A stretch of DNA of 5,295 nt from Caulobacteraceae bacterium (GTDB lineage: Bacteria > Pseudomonadota > Alphaproteobacteria > Caulobacterales > Caulobacteraceae): positions 1 through 5,295 of the forward strand of contig CANKPO010000121.1 in assembly GCA_947484535.1 (NCBI GenBank), in the 5' to 3' direction. The position numbers and the translations under genes are program-made. The notes beneath the pieces are model-generated. The model was given only the letters and a program-made list of their open reading frames with translations, was not told where the DNA came from and made no database searches. Shown here piece by piece: positions 1 through 5,295 of the stretch; positions within the stretch are counted from its first letter, which is position 1; each line of letters begins with the position of its first letter.

Positions 1-1305
1 CGCCGGGCCATGGCCTGGGCGCTCAAGCAGGACCGCCCCAGCCTGATCGCCGCCAAGACCCTGATCGGCAAGGGCTCGGCCAATTTCGAAGGCAATCCCA
101 AGACCCACGGCACTCTGGACGATGGCGAGATCGCCGCCTCCAAGGCCAAGATGGGCTGGACGGCGGCCCCCTTTGAGGTGCCAGACGATATTGCCAGCGC
201 TTGGCGCAAGGTCGGCAAGCGCGGCGGCAAGCTGCGCCGGGCCTGGGAAGGCCGCGTCAAGGCCTCGGCCAAGGGTGCCGATCTGACCCGCGCCATGAAG
301 GGCGATCTTCCAGCGGGGGCCTTTGAGGCCCTGAGCGCCCATATTGCCAAGGCCGTTGATGAGAAGCCCAACAATGCCACCCGCGTCCATTCGGGCTCGG
401 CGCTAGAGGCCCTGATCCCCGCGATCCCAGAAATGATCGGCGGATCGGCGGACCTGACCGGCTCCAACAACACCATCGTTAAGGGTATGCAGCCCTTTGA
501 CGGCCCCGACTATGCGGGCCGCTATGTCCATTATGGCGTGCGCGAGTTCGGCATGGCCGCAGCCATGAACGGCATGGCCCTGCATGGCGGTGTTATTCCC
601 TATTCCGGCACCTTCCTCGTCTTCTCAGACTATTCGCGCCCAGCCATCCGCCTCGGAGCCCTGATGGGCACCCGCGTCATTCACGTCATGACCCACGATT
701 CCATCGGTCTGGGCGAAGATGGCCCAACCCACCAGCCGATCGAGCATGTTGCCTCCTTGCGCGCCATGCCAAACCTCTTGGTCATGCGCCCCGCCGACGC
801 GGTGGAGACCGCCGAATGCTGGCAAGCGGCCCTGACCGAAAAGACCATGCCGACCGTCATGGCCCTATCGCGCCAGAAGGTTCCGGCCGCCCGCACCACC
901 GCCTCGGCCAGCAACCTGTCGGCCCAAGGCGCCTATGAACTGGCTCCGTCCGATCTGGGCGAGGCCAAGGTCACCCTGTTCGCGTCCGGCTCTGAAGTTT
1001 CCATCGCTCTGGCCGCACGGGCCCTCTTGCAGGCAGACAATATCGGCACGCGGGTGGTCTCCACCCCTTGCTGGGAACTGTTCGACCGCCAGTCAGCCAA
1101 GACCCAAGCCGCTGTCATCGGCAAGGCCAAGGTTCGGGTCGCCGTCGAGGCCGGGGTTCGCATGGGCTGGGAGCGCTTTATCGGCGAATCAGGCGGTTTT
1201 GTCGGCATGAGCAGCTTTGGGGCCAGCGCGCCCTATGAAAAGCTCTATGAAGCCTTTGGTATCACCGCCGAAGCGGTCGCAGGCGCCGCTAAAAGCCGCC
1301 TCTAA
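1..1305 (+). CDS. tkt: Transketolase, C-terminal part (5' end outside window)
   Basis: Thiamine diphosphate-dependent cytosolic enzyme that moves two-carbon ketol units between sugar phosphates in the non-oxidative pentose phosphate pathway (and the Calvin cycle where present). The frame is open from base 1, and 434 residues precede the TAA. Aligning the motifs to E. coli transketolase gives an offset of about 229 residues, so roughly the first third is missing and the Met at base 10 is internal. Visible in order: the end of the N-terminal cofactor domain (KTLIGKGSAN), then the pyrimidine-binding domain from about residue 117 to 295, with GGSADLTGSN (147-156), REFGM (181-185; Glu182 is the cofactor-activating Glu), THDSIGLGEDGPTHQP (231-246; His232, Asp240, His244) and SRQ (Arg291, phosphate binding). 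The C-terminal domain (about 305-430) contains FASGSEVS and ends in FGASAPYEKLYEAFGIT. All these catalytic residues are intact. The gene lies 171 bp upstream of gap and probably ends its own transcript. Confidence 0.97.
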   Translation, partial: RRAMAWALKQDRPSLIAAKTLIGKGSANFEGNPKTHGTLDDGEIAASKAKMGWTAAPFEVPDDIASAWRKVGKRGGKLRRAWEGRVKASAKGADLTRAMKGDLPAGAFEALSAHIAKAVDEKPNNATRVHSGSALEALIPAIPEMIGGSADLTGSNNTIVKGMQPFDGPDYAGRYVHYGVREFGMAAAMNGMALHGGVIPYSGTFLVFSDYSRPAIRLGALMGTRVIHVMTHDSIGLGEDGPTHQPIEHVASLRAMPNLLVMRPADAVETAECWQAALTEKTMPTVMALSRQKVPAARTTASASNLSAQGAYELAPSDLGEAKVTLFASGSEVSIALAARALLQADNIGTRVVSTPCWELFDRQSAKTQAAVIGKAKVRVAVEAGVRMGWERFIGESGGFVGMSSFGASAPYEKLYEAFGITAEAVAGAAKSRL

Positions 1306-1343
1306 AGCCGCAGAAAAAGGCTCGAATGGCCATAGCTCGGCCT

Positions 1344-1379
1344 CCAGCGCGGATGACAACGCTAGACATCGGGCGCTGG
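1344..1379. repeat. Inverted repeat between tkt and gap (possible terminator or operator)
   Basis: A perfect 7-bp inverted repeat, CCAGCGC (1344-1350) and GCGCTGG (1373-1379). An inner GATG/CATC pair (1352-1355 with 1367-1370) gives an 11-bp imperfect hairpin with a G/GG internal loop and an 11-nt apical loop. It sits 39 nt after the tkt stop and ends 3 nt before the candidate -35 of gap. No run of T follows (CTCTTGACTT), so it is not a classical intrinsic terminator. It could be a Rho-assisted 3' end for tkt, a regulator-binding site, or chance. The pairing is seen directly; the role is inference. Confidence 0.4.
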
Positions 1380-1382
1380 CTC

Positions 1383-1411
1383 TTGACTTCACCGCCGGGT
1401 GTCGCAAAACC
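1383..1411 (+). promoter_or_regulatory. Candidate housekeeping promoter for gap-pgk-fba
   Basis: TTGACTT at 1383-1389, 14 nt, then GCAAAACC at 1404-1411. This fits the Caulobacter sigma-73 consensus (TTGACNS, 10-14 nt, GCTANAWC) exactly in the TTGAC core and spacing, and at five of seven defined -10 positions. A start near 1418 would give a leader of about 59 nt. The location in the largest gap, upstream of three tightly packed genes, supports it. The weak point is the -10, which lacks the T and W of the consensus. Confidence 0.5.
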
Positions 1412-1422
1412 GCCTACAAACA

Positions 1423-1457
1423 AGATCGCGGTTGCGGTCTATATCGGCTCGCGCCGA
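1423..1457 (+). promoter_or_regulatory. Two tandem hairpins in the predicted gap leader
   Basis: First stem: AGATCGC (1423-1429) pairs with GCGGTCT (1434-1440), 7 bp with one T-G wobble, around a GGTT tetraloop. Second stem: TCGGC (1444-1448) pairs with GCCGA (1453-1457), 5 bp around TCGC. The second ends 4 nt before the Shine-Dalgarno, which stays unpaired. With a transcript start near 1418, almost the whole leader would be folded. A stabilising 5' structure for an abundant mRNA is plausible; no known riboswitch is recognised. Confidence 0.4.
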
Positions 1458-1461
1458 ATTT

Positions 1462-1467
1462 AAGGAG
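1462..1467 (+). promoter_or_regulatory. Ribosome binding site deciding the gap start
   Basis: AAGGAG, 9 nt before the ATG at 1477. It fixes the start: the frame is open further upstream to an ATG-like extension at 1399, but that extension would place this site inside the gene and add 26 residues absent from GAPDH. Confidence 0.85.
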
Positions 1468-1476
1468 TATTTTCCC

Positions 1477-2484
1477 ATGGCTGTTCGCGTTGCCATTAAC
1501 GGCTTTGGCCGTATCGGTCGTCTGGTCTTGCGCTCTATCATTGAGCATGGCCGCACGGATATCGAGGTTGTGGCAATCAACGATCTGGGTCCTGTCGAAA
1601 CCAATGCCCACCTCCTGCGCTATGACAGTGTCCATGGCCGTTTCCCCGGCACCGTGACCTCTGGCGAAGACTATATTGATGTCGGCACCGGCAAGATTAG
1701 GGTCACGGCGATCCGTAACCCCGCCGACCTGCCGCACAAGGAATTGGGCGTCGATATTGCGCTGGAATGTACCGGCATCTTCACGACTAAGGCTGCGGCG
1801 GCCGCCCACCTTGAGGCTGGCGCCAAGCGGGTTCTGGTCAGCGCCCCTTGCGACAATGCCGACAAGACCATCGTTTACGGCGTCAATCACAACGAGATCA
1901 CCGCCGACGATCTGGTGGTGTCCAACGCCTCCTGCACCACCAACTGCCTTGCGCCCGTGGCTCAGGTGCTTGACGCCCTTTGCGGGATCGAGCGCGGCTA
2001 TATGACCACCATCCACTCCTATACCAATGACCAGCCCTCGCTGGACCAGATGCATAAGGACCTCTACAGGGCCAGAGCCGCGTCGGTTTCGATGATCCCG
2101 ACCTCGACCGGGGCTGCCAAGGCTGTCGGACTGGTCCTGCCCAAGCTGAAGGGTAAGCTGGATGGCTCCTCGATCCGCGTTCCCACCCCCAATGTTTCGG
2201 TGGTTGACCTCAAGATCGTCCCGAGCCGCGATGTGACGGTTGAAGAGATCAACAAGGCCCTCACCGATGCGGCCAACGGCTATTTGAAGGGGGTTTTGGC
2301 GGTCTCGTCCGATCCTCTGGTCTCGGTCGATATCAACCACATCGATGCCTCTTCGACCGTGGCCCTGCCCCAGACCCAAGTCATTGACGGCAAGCTGGCG
2401 CGGGTCCTGACCTGGTATGACAATGAGTGGGGCTTTGCCACGCGCATGAGCGACACCGCCCTGGTCCTGGCGAAATTCCTCTAA
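1477..2484 (+). CDS. gap: Type I glyceraldehyde-3-phosphate dehydrogenase
   Basis: Cytosolic tetrameric enzyme that reversibly oxidises glyceraldehyde-3-phosphate with NAD and phosphate to 1,3-bisphosphoglycerate, which pgk next door uses. The product is 335 residues, the usual family length. The N-terminal Rossmann domain starts with the dinucleotide-binding motif INGFGRIGR (7-15); Asp36 in AIND is the residue typical of NAD rather than NADP preference. The catalytic signature SCTTNC (152-157) carries nucleophile Cys153, paired with His180 in the TIHSYTNDQ segment. TSTGAAKA (209-216) and Arg234 form the phosphate sites. WYDNEWGF near the C-terminus (from 313) holds the Asn that contacts nicotinamide. 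The [14 protein letters not shown] stretch resembles alphaproteobacterial GAPDHs. It is the first gene of a probable gap-pgk-fba operon. NAD use is inferred from Asp36 and could be wrong if the enzyme has dual specificity. Confidence 0.98.
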   Translation: MAVRVAINGFGRIGRLVLRSIIEHGRTDIEVVAINDLGPVETNAHLLRYDSVHGRFPGTVTSGEDYIDVGTGKIRVTAIRNPADLPHKELGVDIALECTGIFTTKAAAAAHLEAGAKRVLVSAPCDNADKTIVYGVNHNEITADDLVVSNASCTTNCLAPVAQVLDALCGIERGYMTTIHSYTNDQPSLDQMHKDLYRARAASVSMIPTSTGAAKAVGLVLPKLKGKLDGSSIRVPTPNVSVVDLKIVPSRDVTVEEINKALTDAANGYLKGVLAVSSDPLVSVDINHIDASSTVALPQTQVIDGKLARVLTWYDNEWGFATRMSDTALVLAKFL

Positions 2485-2487
2485 GGA
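2482..2487 (+). promoter_or_regulatory. pgk ribosome binding site overlapping the gap stop codon
   Basis: TAAGGA at 2482-2487 contains both the TAA that ends gap and the AGGA-type Shine-Dalgarno for pgk, 6 nt before its ATG at 2494. Ribosomes ending on gap would sit on the pgk start region, so translational coupling is likely (inference). There is no room for a promoter or terminator between the genes. Confidence 0.75.
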
Positions 2488-2493
2488 CCGCTG

Positions 2494-3681
2494 ATGTTTC
2501 GATCGCTGGACCAGGCCGACCTTTCTCAAAAGCGCGCTCTGGTGCGTGTCGATTTCAATGTGCCGATGCAGGACGGGGCGGTCAGTGATGACACCCGTCT
2601 TCGCGCCGCCCTTCCGACCATTGAAAAGCTCCGCTCCGGCGGGGCCAAGGTCATATTGCTGGCCCATTTTGACCGGCCCAAGGGCAAACGCGTTGCCTCC
2701 ATGAGCATTGCGCCCATCGCAAGTCCCTTGTCCGACCTTATCGGCGCGCCCGTCTCCTTTTCCGATGACTGTATCGGCCAAGAGGCTGAGACCGCTGTCG
2801 CCGCCATGAAGGCAGGCGACGTGCTGCTTTTGGAAAATCTGCGCTATCACAGCGGCGAAGAGGCCAATGATCCGGCTTTCGCCAAGGCGCTGGCCCGTCT
2901 GGGCGATCTCTATGTCAATGACGCCTTCTCCGCCGCGCACCGCGCCCATGCCTCAACCGAAGGCCTTGCGCGTCTGATCCCCGCCTATGCCGGTGAGGCC
3001 ATGCGCCGCGAACTGAATGCACTGGACAAGGCGCTGGGCAAGCCTGAGAGGCCCGTGCTGGGCATTGTCGGCGGGTCCAAGGTCTCGACCAAGCTGGACC
3101 TGTTGAAGAACCTCGTCACCCGGCTTGATCGCCTCGCCATCGGCGGCGGCATGGCCAACACCTTCCTGTTTGCACAGGGCTGGGATGTTGGGGCCTCCTA
3201 TTGCGAGAAGGATCTGGCGGACACCGCCCGTGAGATCATGAGCCTTGCCGCCGCCAGCGGCTGCGAGCTCCTGCTGCCCATCGACATCGTCGTGGCCGAA
3301 AAGATGGAGCCCGGTGCACCAGCCCGGACCCGCGCCCTGGGGGCCATAGAGTCCGATGAGCGTATTCTCGATGCTGGACCCCAATCGGTTGCGCGCCTGA
3401 TCGCGGCCATGGAGGCCTCCAAGACCCTGATCTGGAACGGTCCGCTCGGCGTCTTTGAAATGTCACCCTTTGATCGGGCCACGGTCGCAGCGGCCAAGGC
3501 TGCAGCCCGGTTGACCCAATCAGGGGCTCTGGTCGCCGTCGCGGGCGGCGGCGATACGGTTTCGGCCCTTAATCATGCTGGCGTTGCCGCTGATCTGACC
3601 TTTGTGTCAACGGCAGGCGGGGCCTTTTTGGAATGGATGGAAGGCAAGACCTTGCCGGGCGTCGCCGCCCTCGAGGCCTAA
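2494..3681 (+). CDS. pgk: Phosphoglycerate kinase
   Basis: Cytosolic monomeric kinase that transfers phosphate between 1,3-bisphosphoglycerate and ADP, giving 3-phosphoglycerate and ATP, or the reverse in gluconeogenesis. 395 residues, a normal bacterial length. The N-terminal substrate domain shows the signature RVDFNVP (18-24), HFDRPKG (58-64; His58 and Arg61 bind 3-phosphoglycerate), [12 protein letters not shown] (112-123; Arg117) and [13 protein letters not shown] (142-154; Arg150). The C-terminal nucleotide domain shows GGSKVSTK (193-200; Lys196 and Lys200), [18 protein letters not shown] (314-322) and GGGDT (351-355), followed by the [14 protein letters not shown] hinge/C-terminal segment. 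One oddity: Asp60 lies where most family members have Gly (LGRP), although the flanking substrate residues are kept. The start 9 nt after the gap stop is supported by the adjacent ribosome binding site and by the natural N-terminus just before the signature. Confidence 0.98.
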   Translation: MFRSLDQADLSQKRALVRVDFNVPMQDGAVSDDTRLRAALPTIEKLRSGGAKVILLAHFDRPKGKRVASMSIAPIASPLSDLIGAPVSFSDDCIGQEAETAVAAMKAGDVLLLENLRYHSGEEANDPAFAKALARLGDLYVNDAFSAAHRAHASTEGLARLIPAYAGEAMRRELNALDKALGKPERPVLGIVGGSKVSTKLDLLKNLVTRLDRLAIGGGMANTFLFAQGWDVGASYCEKDLADTAREIMSLAAASGCELLLPIDIVVAEKMEPGAPARTRALGAIESDERILDAGPQSVARLIAAMEASKTLIWNGPLGVFEMSPFDRATVAAAKAAARLTQSGALVAVAGGGDTVSALNHAGVAADLTFVSTAGGAFLEWMEGKTLPGVAALEA

Positions 3682-3707
3682 GACCCTTTCGAACAGAATT
3701 TAGAGAC

Positions 3708-3711
3708 GGAG
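3708..3711 (+). promoter_or_regulatory. fba ribosome binding site
   Basis: GGAG in the context GACGGAGAAC, 7 nt before the ATG at 3719. It lies in the 37-bp gap after pgk, which holds no convincing promoter or hairpin, so fba is probably transcribed from the gap promoter. Confidence 0.75.
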
Positions 3712-3718
3712 AACAATT

Positions 3719-4768
3719 ATGGCCCGCATCACCCTTCGCCAGCTTCTCGATCACGCCGCCGAGCATGACTATGGCGTGCCCGCCTTCAATATCAACAATA
3801 TGGAACAGGGTCTGGCGATCATGGAGGCTGCCGACGCGGTCGATGCGCCGGTGATCATTCAGGCCAGCCGGGGCGCTCGCTCCTATGCCAATGACATCAT
3901 GTTGGCCCGAATGATCGATGCTCTGGTCGAGATCTATCCGCACCTTCCGGTCTGTATGCACCAAGACCATGGCAATGGCCCCGCCACCTGCGCCACCGCT
4001 ATCCAATATGGCTTTACCTCGGTGATGATGGACGGCTCGCTGGAGGAGGATGCCAAGACCCCGGCCAGCTATGGGTACAATGTCGAGGTCACCCGCCGCG
4101 TCACCGAAATGGCCCATAGTTGCGGCGTCTCAGTCGAGGGCGAACTAGGCGTTCTGGGCTCGCTGGAAAGCGGCATGGGCGAGGCTGAAGATGGCCACGG
4201 GGCCGAGGGCGTCCTGTCACACGACCAACTGCTGACCGACCCCGATCAGGCTGTGGATTTTGTCCGGCGCACCGGCGTTGATGCTCTGGCCATCGCCATG
4301 GGTACCTCGCACGGGGCCTATAAGTTCACCCGCAAGCCGGACGGCGACATATTGGCCATGAATGTGATCGAAGAGATCCACCGCCGCCTGCCCAACACCC
4401 ATCTGGTCATGCATGGCTCTTCATCGGTGCCGCAAGATCTGCAAGACATTATCAACGCCCATGGCGGCGAAATGCCCCAGACCTGGGGCGTGCCGGTTGA
4501 AGAGATTCAGCGCGGCATCAAGCATGGCGTGCGCAAGATCAATGTCGATACGGACAACCGCCTGGCCATGACCGGCCAGATCCGCCGCATCCTCAGTGAA
4601 AGTCGCGAAGAGTTTGACCCGCGCAAATATCTCAAGCCCGCCAAGGACGCCATGGCCGCCGTCTGCCGTGCCCGCTTCGAACAGTTCGGCGCTGCCGGTC
4701 ACGGCTCGAGCATTAAGCCTATCGCGCTGGCCACCATGGCCAAACGTTATGCGGCGGGGTCGATCTAG
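3719..4768 (+). CDS. fba: Class II fructose-1,6-bisphosphate aldolase, Calvin-cycle (CbbA-like) subtype
   Basis: Zinc-dependent cytosolic aldolase that reversibly joins dihydroxyacetone phosphate and glyceraldehyde-3-phosphate into fructose-1,6-bisphosphate; the CbbA subtype can also act on sedoheptulose-1,7-bisphosphate in some organisms. 349 residues in a single TIM-barrel domain. Near the N-terminus [13 protein letters not shown] (18-30) and [11 protein letters not shown] (48-58) are typical of this subtype. HQDHG (81-85) carries catalytic Asp83 and zinc ligand His84. VEGELG (139-144) carries the conserved acidic residues. GTSHGAYKF (195-203; His198) and HGSSSVP (from 232; His232) supply the other two zinc ligands. 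NVDTDNR (275-281) is the substrate phosphate/backbone loop. The ending [15 protein letters not shown] is also subtype-like. It is the last gene of the gap-pgk-fba group. Subtype is judged from sequence resemblance to cbb-operon aldolases, but no other Calvin-specific gene is present here, so a gluconeogenic/glycolytic role is more likely. Confidence 0.97.
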   Translation: MARITLRQLLDHAAEHDYGVPAFNINNMEQGLAIMEAADAVDAPVIIQASRGARSYANDIMLARMIDALVEIYPHLPVCMHQDHGNGPATCATAIQYGFTSVMMDGSLEEDAKTPASYGYNVEVTRRVTEMAHSCGVSVEGELGVLGSLESGMGEAEDGHGAEGVLSHDQLLTDPDQAVDFVRRTGVDALAIAMGTSHGAYKFTRKPDGDILAMNVIEEIHRRLPNTHLVMHGSSSVPQDLQDIINAHGGEMPQTWGVPVEEIQRGIKHGVRKINVDTDNRLAMTGQIRRILSESREEFDPRKYLKPAKDAMAAVCRARFEQFGAAGHGSSIKPIALATMAKRYAAGSI

Positions 4769-4797
4769 AGCCGCCTTCGGTCAGAAAACCATAGCAG

Positions 4798-4826
4798 TTG
4801 GCAGAGATAATTACGCATCCTAGGGT
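4798..4826 (+). promoter_or_regulatory. Weak candidate promoter for the GDSL esterase gene
   Basis: TTGGCA at 4798-4803 is a near-consensus -35, with TAGGGT at 4821-4826 after 17 nt as a poor -10. Alternatively GATAAT at 4806-4811 is a good -10 (five of six bases) but has no clear -35 at the right distance. A promoter is expected here because the downstream gene is functionally unrelated to fba, but neither option is strong. Confidence 0.22.
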
Positions 4827-4843
4827 GGCCAAAATGGCCCTCT
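4822..4843 (+). other. Short hairpin between fba and the GDSL gene (possible terminator or leader structure)
   Basis: GGCCA (4827-4831) pairs with TGGCC (4835-4839) around an AAA loop. The stem extends outward, with T4826 bulged, by AGGG (4822-4825) against CTCT (4840-4843) with one G-T wobble, giving about 9 bp. It is followed by GGGGG rather than T residues, so a classical intrinsic terminator is not supported. It ends directly against the putative ribosome binding site of the next gene. Confidence 0.35.
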
Positions 4844-4848
4844 GGGGG
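4844..4848 (+). promoter_or_regulatory. Putative ribosome binding site of the GDSL gene
   Basis: GGGGG followed by A, 5 nt before the ATG at 4854. It is a weak match to Shine-Dalgarno. The start is supported mainly by the signal peptide that follows and by an in-frame TAG at 4821-4823, which excludes any much longer N-terminus. Confidence 0.4.
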
Positions 4849-4853
4849 ATGTC

Positions 4854-5295
4854 ATGTCTTTTGCAAACTCGATCCCTTTTCGCCCAGCGAGACAGGCTCT
4901 AAAGCATCTCTCTGTGGCGGGGCTCATGGTCGCAAGCCTTGCCCTGAGTCCACAGGCCGAAGCGCGGGCCCAAAGCTTTAGTGGCTTCTATATGTTCGGC
5001 GACAGCATGTCGGATCCGGGCAATCTGAACGCGGTGGATCCGAGCGTGTTTGGCCCACCCAATTGGAAGGGCAGGCCGTCAAACGGCCCCACCTGGGCCG
5101 ACTATATGCCGGGCCTGTTGAACATCAGCTACAACCAATATTTCAACTTTGCCCTCTCTGGGGCAACCATTGGCAACAACAATGATGCCACCAGTCACTT
5201 AGGTCCCTATCAGCTTGGTCGGGTGGGGGCGATCCCCAATACTGCGCTCGTCGGGCTCAATGGCGGCGGCAACGGCATCAGCAATGCCATCCTAG
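4854..5295 (+). CDS. Secreted GDSL-family esterase/lipase, N-terminal part (3' end outside window)
   Basis: The frame runs open from the ATG at 4854 to the right edge, 147 codons. Residues 1-39 look like a Sec signal peptide: basic residues (Arg10, Arg13, Lys17), a hydrophobic core LSVAGLMVASLAL (19-31) and a likely cleavage after Ala39 in AEARA-QS. The mature part begins almost at once with the GDSL block I, FGDSMSDPGNL (48-58), with catalytic Ser51 and Met in place of the usual Leu. RPSNGPTWADYM (74-85) and NFALSGATIG (98-107; Gly103 as probable oxyanion-hole residue) are typical of the SGNH/GDSL subgroup that includes EstA-like autotransporter esterases and related secreted lipases. It probably hydrolyses carboxyl or lipid esters outside the cytoplasm. 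The later blocks (the Asn block and the Asp-His pair) and any C-terminal beta-barrel are not in the window, so autotransport cannot be judged. It is unrelated in function to the upstream operon. Confidence 0.88.
   Translation, partial: MSFANSIPFRPARQALKHLSVAGLMVASLALSPQAEARAQSFSGFYMFGDSMSDPGNLNAVDPSVFGPPNWKGRPSNGPTWADYMPGLLNISYNQYFNFALSGATIGNNNDATSHLGPYQLGRVGAIPNTALVGLNGGGNGISNAIL

Noticed and set aside
1288..1311. Near-repeat of TAAAAGCCGC and TAAAGCCGC at the tkt 3' end
   Set aside because: Two short imperfect copies, partly coding; consistent with chance and no sign of an expanded repeat.
1399..1476. An upstream extension of gap by 26 residues
   Set aside because: It would start within the candidate promoter and add residues not found in GAPDH. 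The ATG at 1477 has a strong ribosome binding site and gives the standard 335-residue protein.
1414..2949. A 511-codon open frame on the minus strand across gap and the start of pgk
   Set aside because: It lies opposite two certain genes and matches no family I know. Long antisense frames are expected opposite G+C-rich, codon-biased genes.
3569..4117. A 182-codon open frame on the minus strand over the pgk-fba junction
   Set aside because: It covers highly conserved pgk and fba coding sequence, has no recognisable domain and is best explained as a shadow of codon bias.
4770..4781. CCG-CCTT-CGG mini-hairpin right after the fba stop as a terminator
   Set aside because: Only three solid base pairs and no T-tract follow; too weak to call.
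4834..4902. A 22-codon plus-strand frame (start in the hairpin loop) overlapping the start of the GDSL gene, a possible leader peptide
   Set aside because: Its only Shine-Dalgarno-like sequence is weak and lies within the stem, the peptide is unremarkable, and nothing suggests a regulatory role.

Overview
The window is G+C-rich, densely coding DNA with all recognised genes on the plus strand. It looks like an alphaproteobacterium, possibly of the Caulobacterales type. The reasons are the alphaproteobacterial character of the GAPDH, PGK and aldolase sequences, a Calvin-subtype class II aldolase next to gap and pgk, and a promoter upstream of gap that resembles the Caulobacter housekeeping consensus. 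The order-level guess is inference from remembered sequences, not from a search.

Layout: (1) 1-1305, the C-terminal two thirds of transketolase (tkt), cut by the left edge. (2) 1306-1476, a 171-bp intergenic stretch with an inverted repeat, a good candidate promoter (TTGACTT, 14 nt, GCAAAACC), two small hairpins in the predicted leader and a strong Shine-Dalgarno. (3) 1477-2484, gap; 2494-3681, pgk; 3719-4768, fba. These are separated by 9 and 37 bp and are very probably one transcription unit. (4) 4769-4853, an 85-bp boundary with a short hairpin and no classical T-tract terminator. (5) From 4854 to the right edge, the start of a secreted GDSL-type esterase/lipase, cut by the window end.

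The four metabolic enzymes handle triose phosphates. Transketolase links pentose phosphates to glyceraldehyde-3-phosphate and fructose-6-phosphate. GAPDH and PGK interconvert glyceraldehyde-3-phosphate and 3-phosphoglycerate. Aldolase joins or splits fructose-1,6-bisphosphate. All catalytic residues I could check are present, and no gene shows a frameshift or internal stop. No RuBisCO or phosphoribulokinase gene is visible, so a role in glycolysis/gluconeogenesis plus the pentose phosphate pathway is likelier than carbon fixation.

I found no tRNA, rRNA, CRISPR array, insertion sequence or evident undescribed system. The window is mostly ordinary central metabolism. The points worth a second look are the structured leader and inverted repeat before gap, an Asp in the usually Gly position of a PGK substrate motif, and the truncated GDSL gene with its short upstream hairpin.
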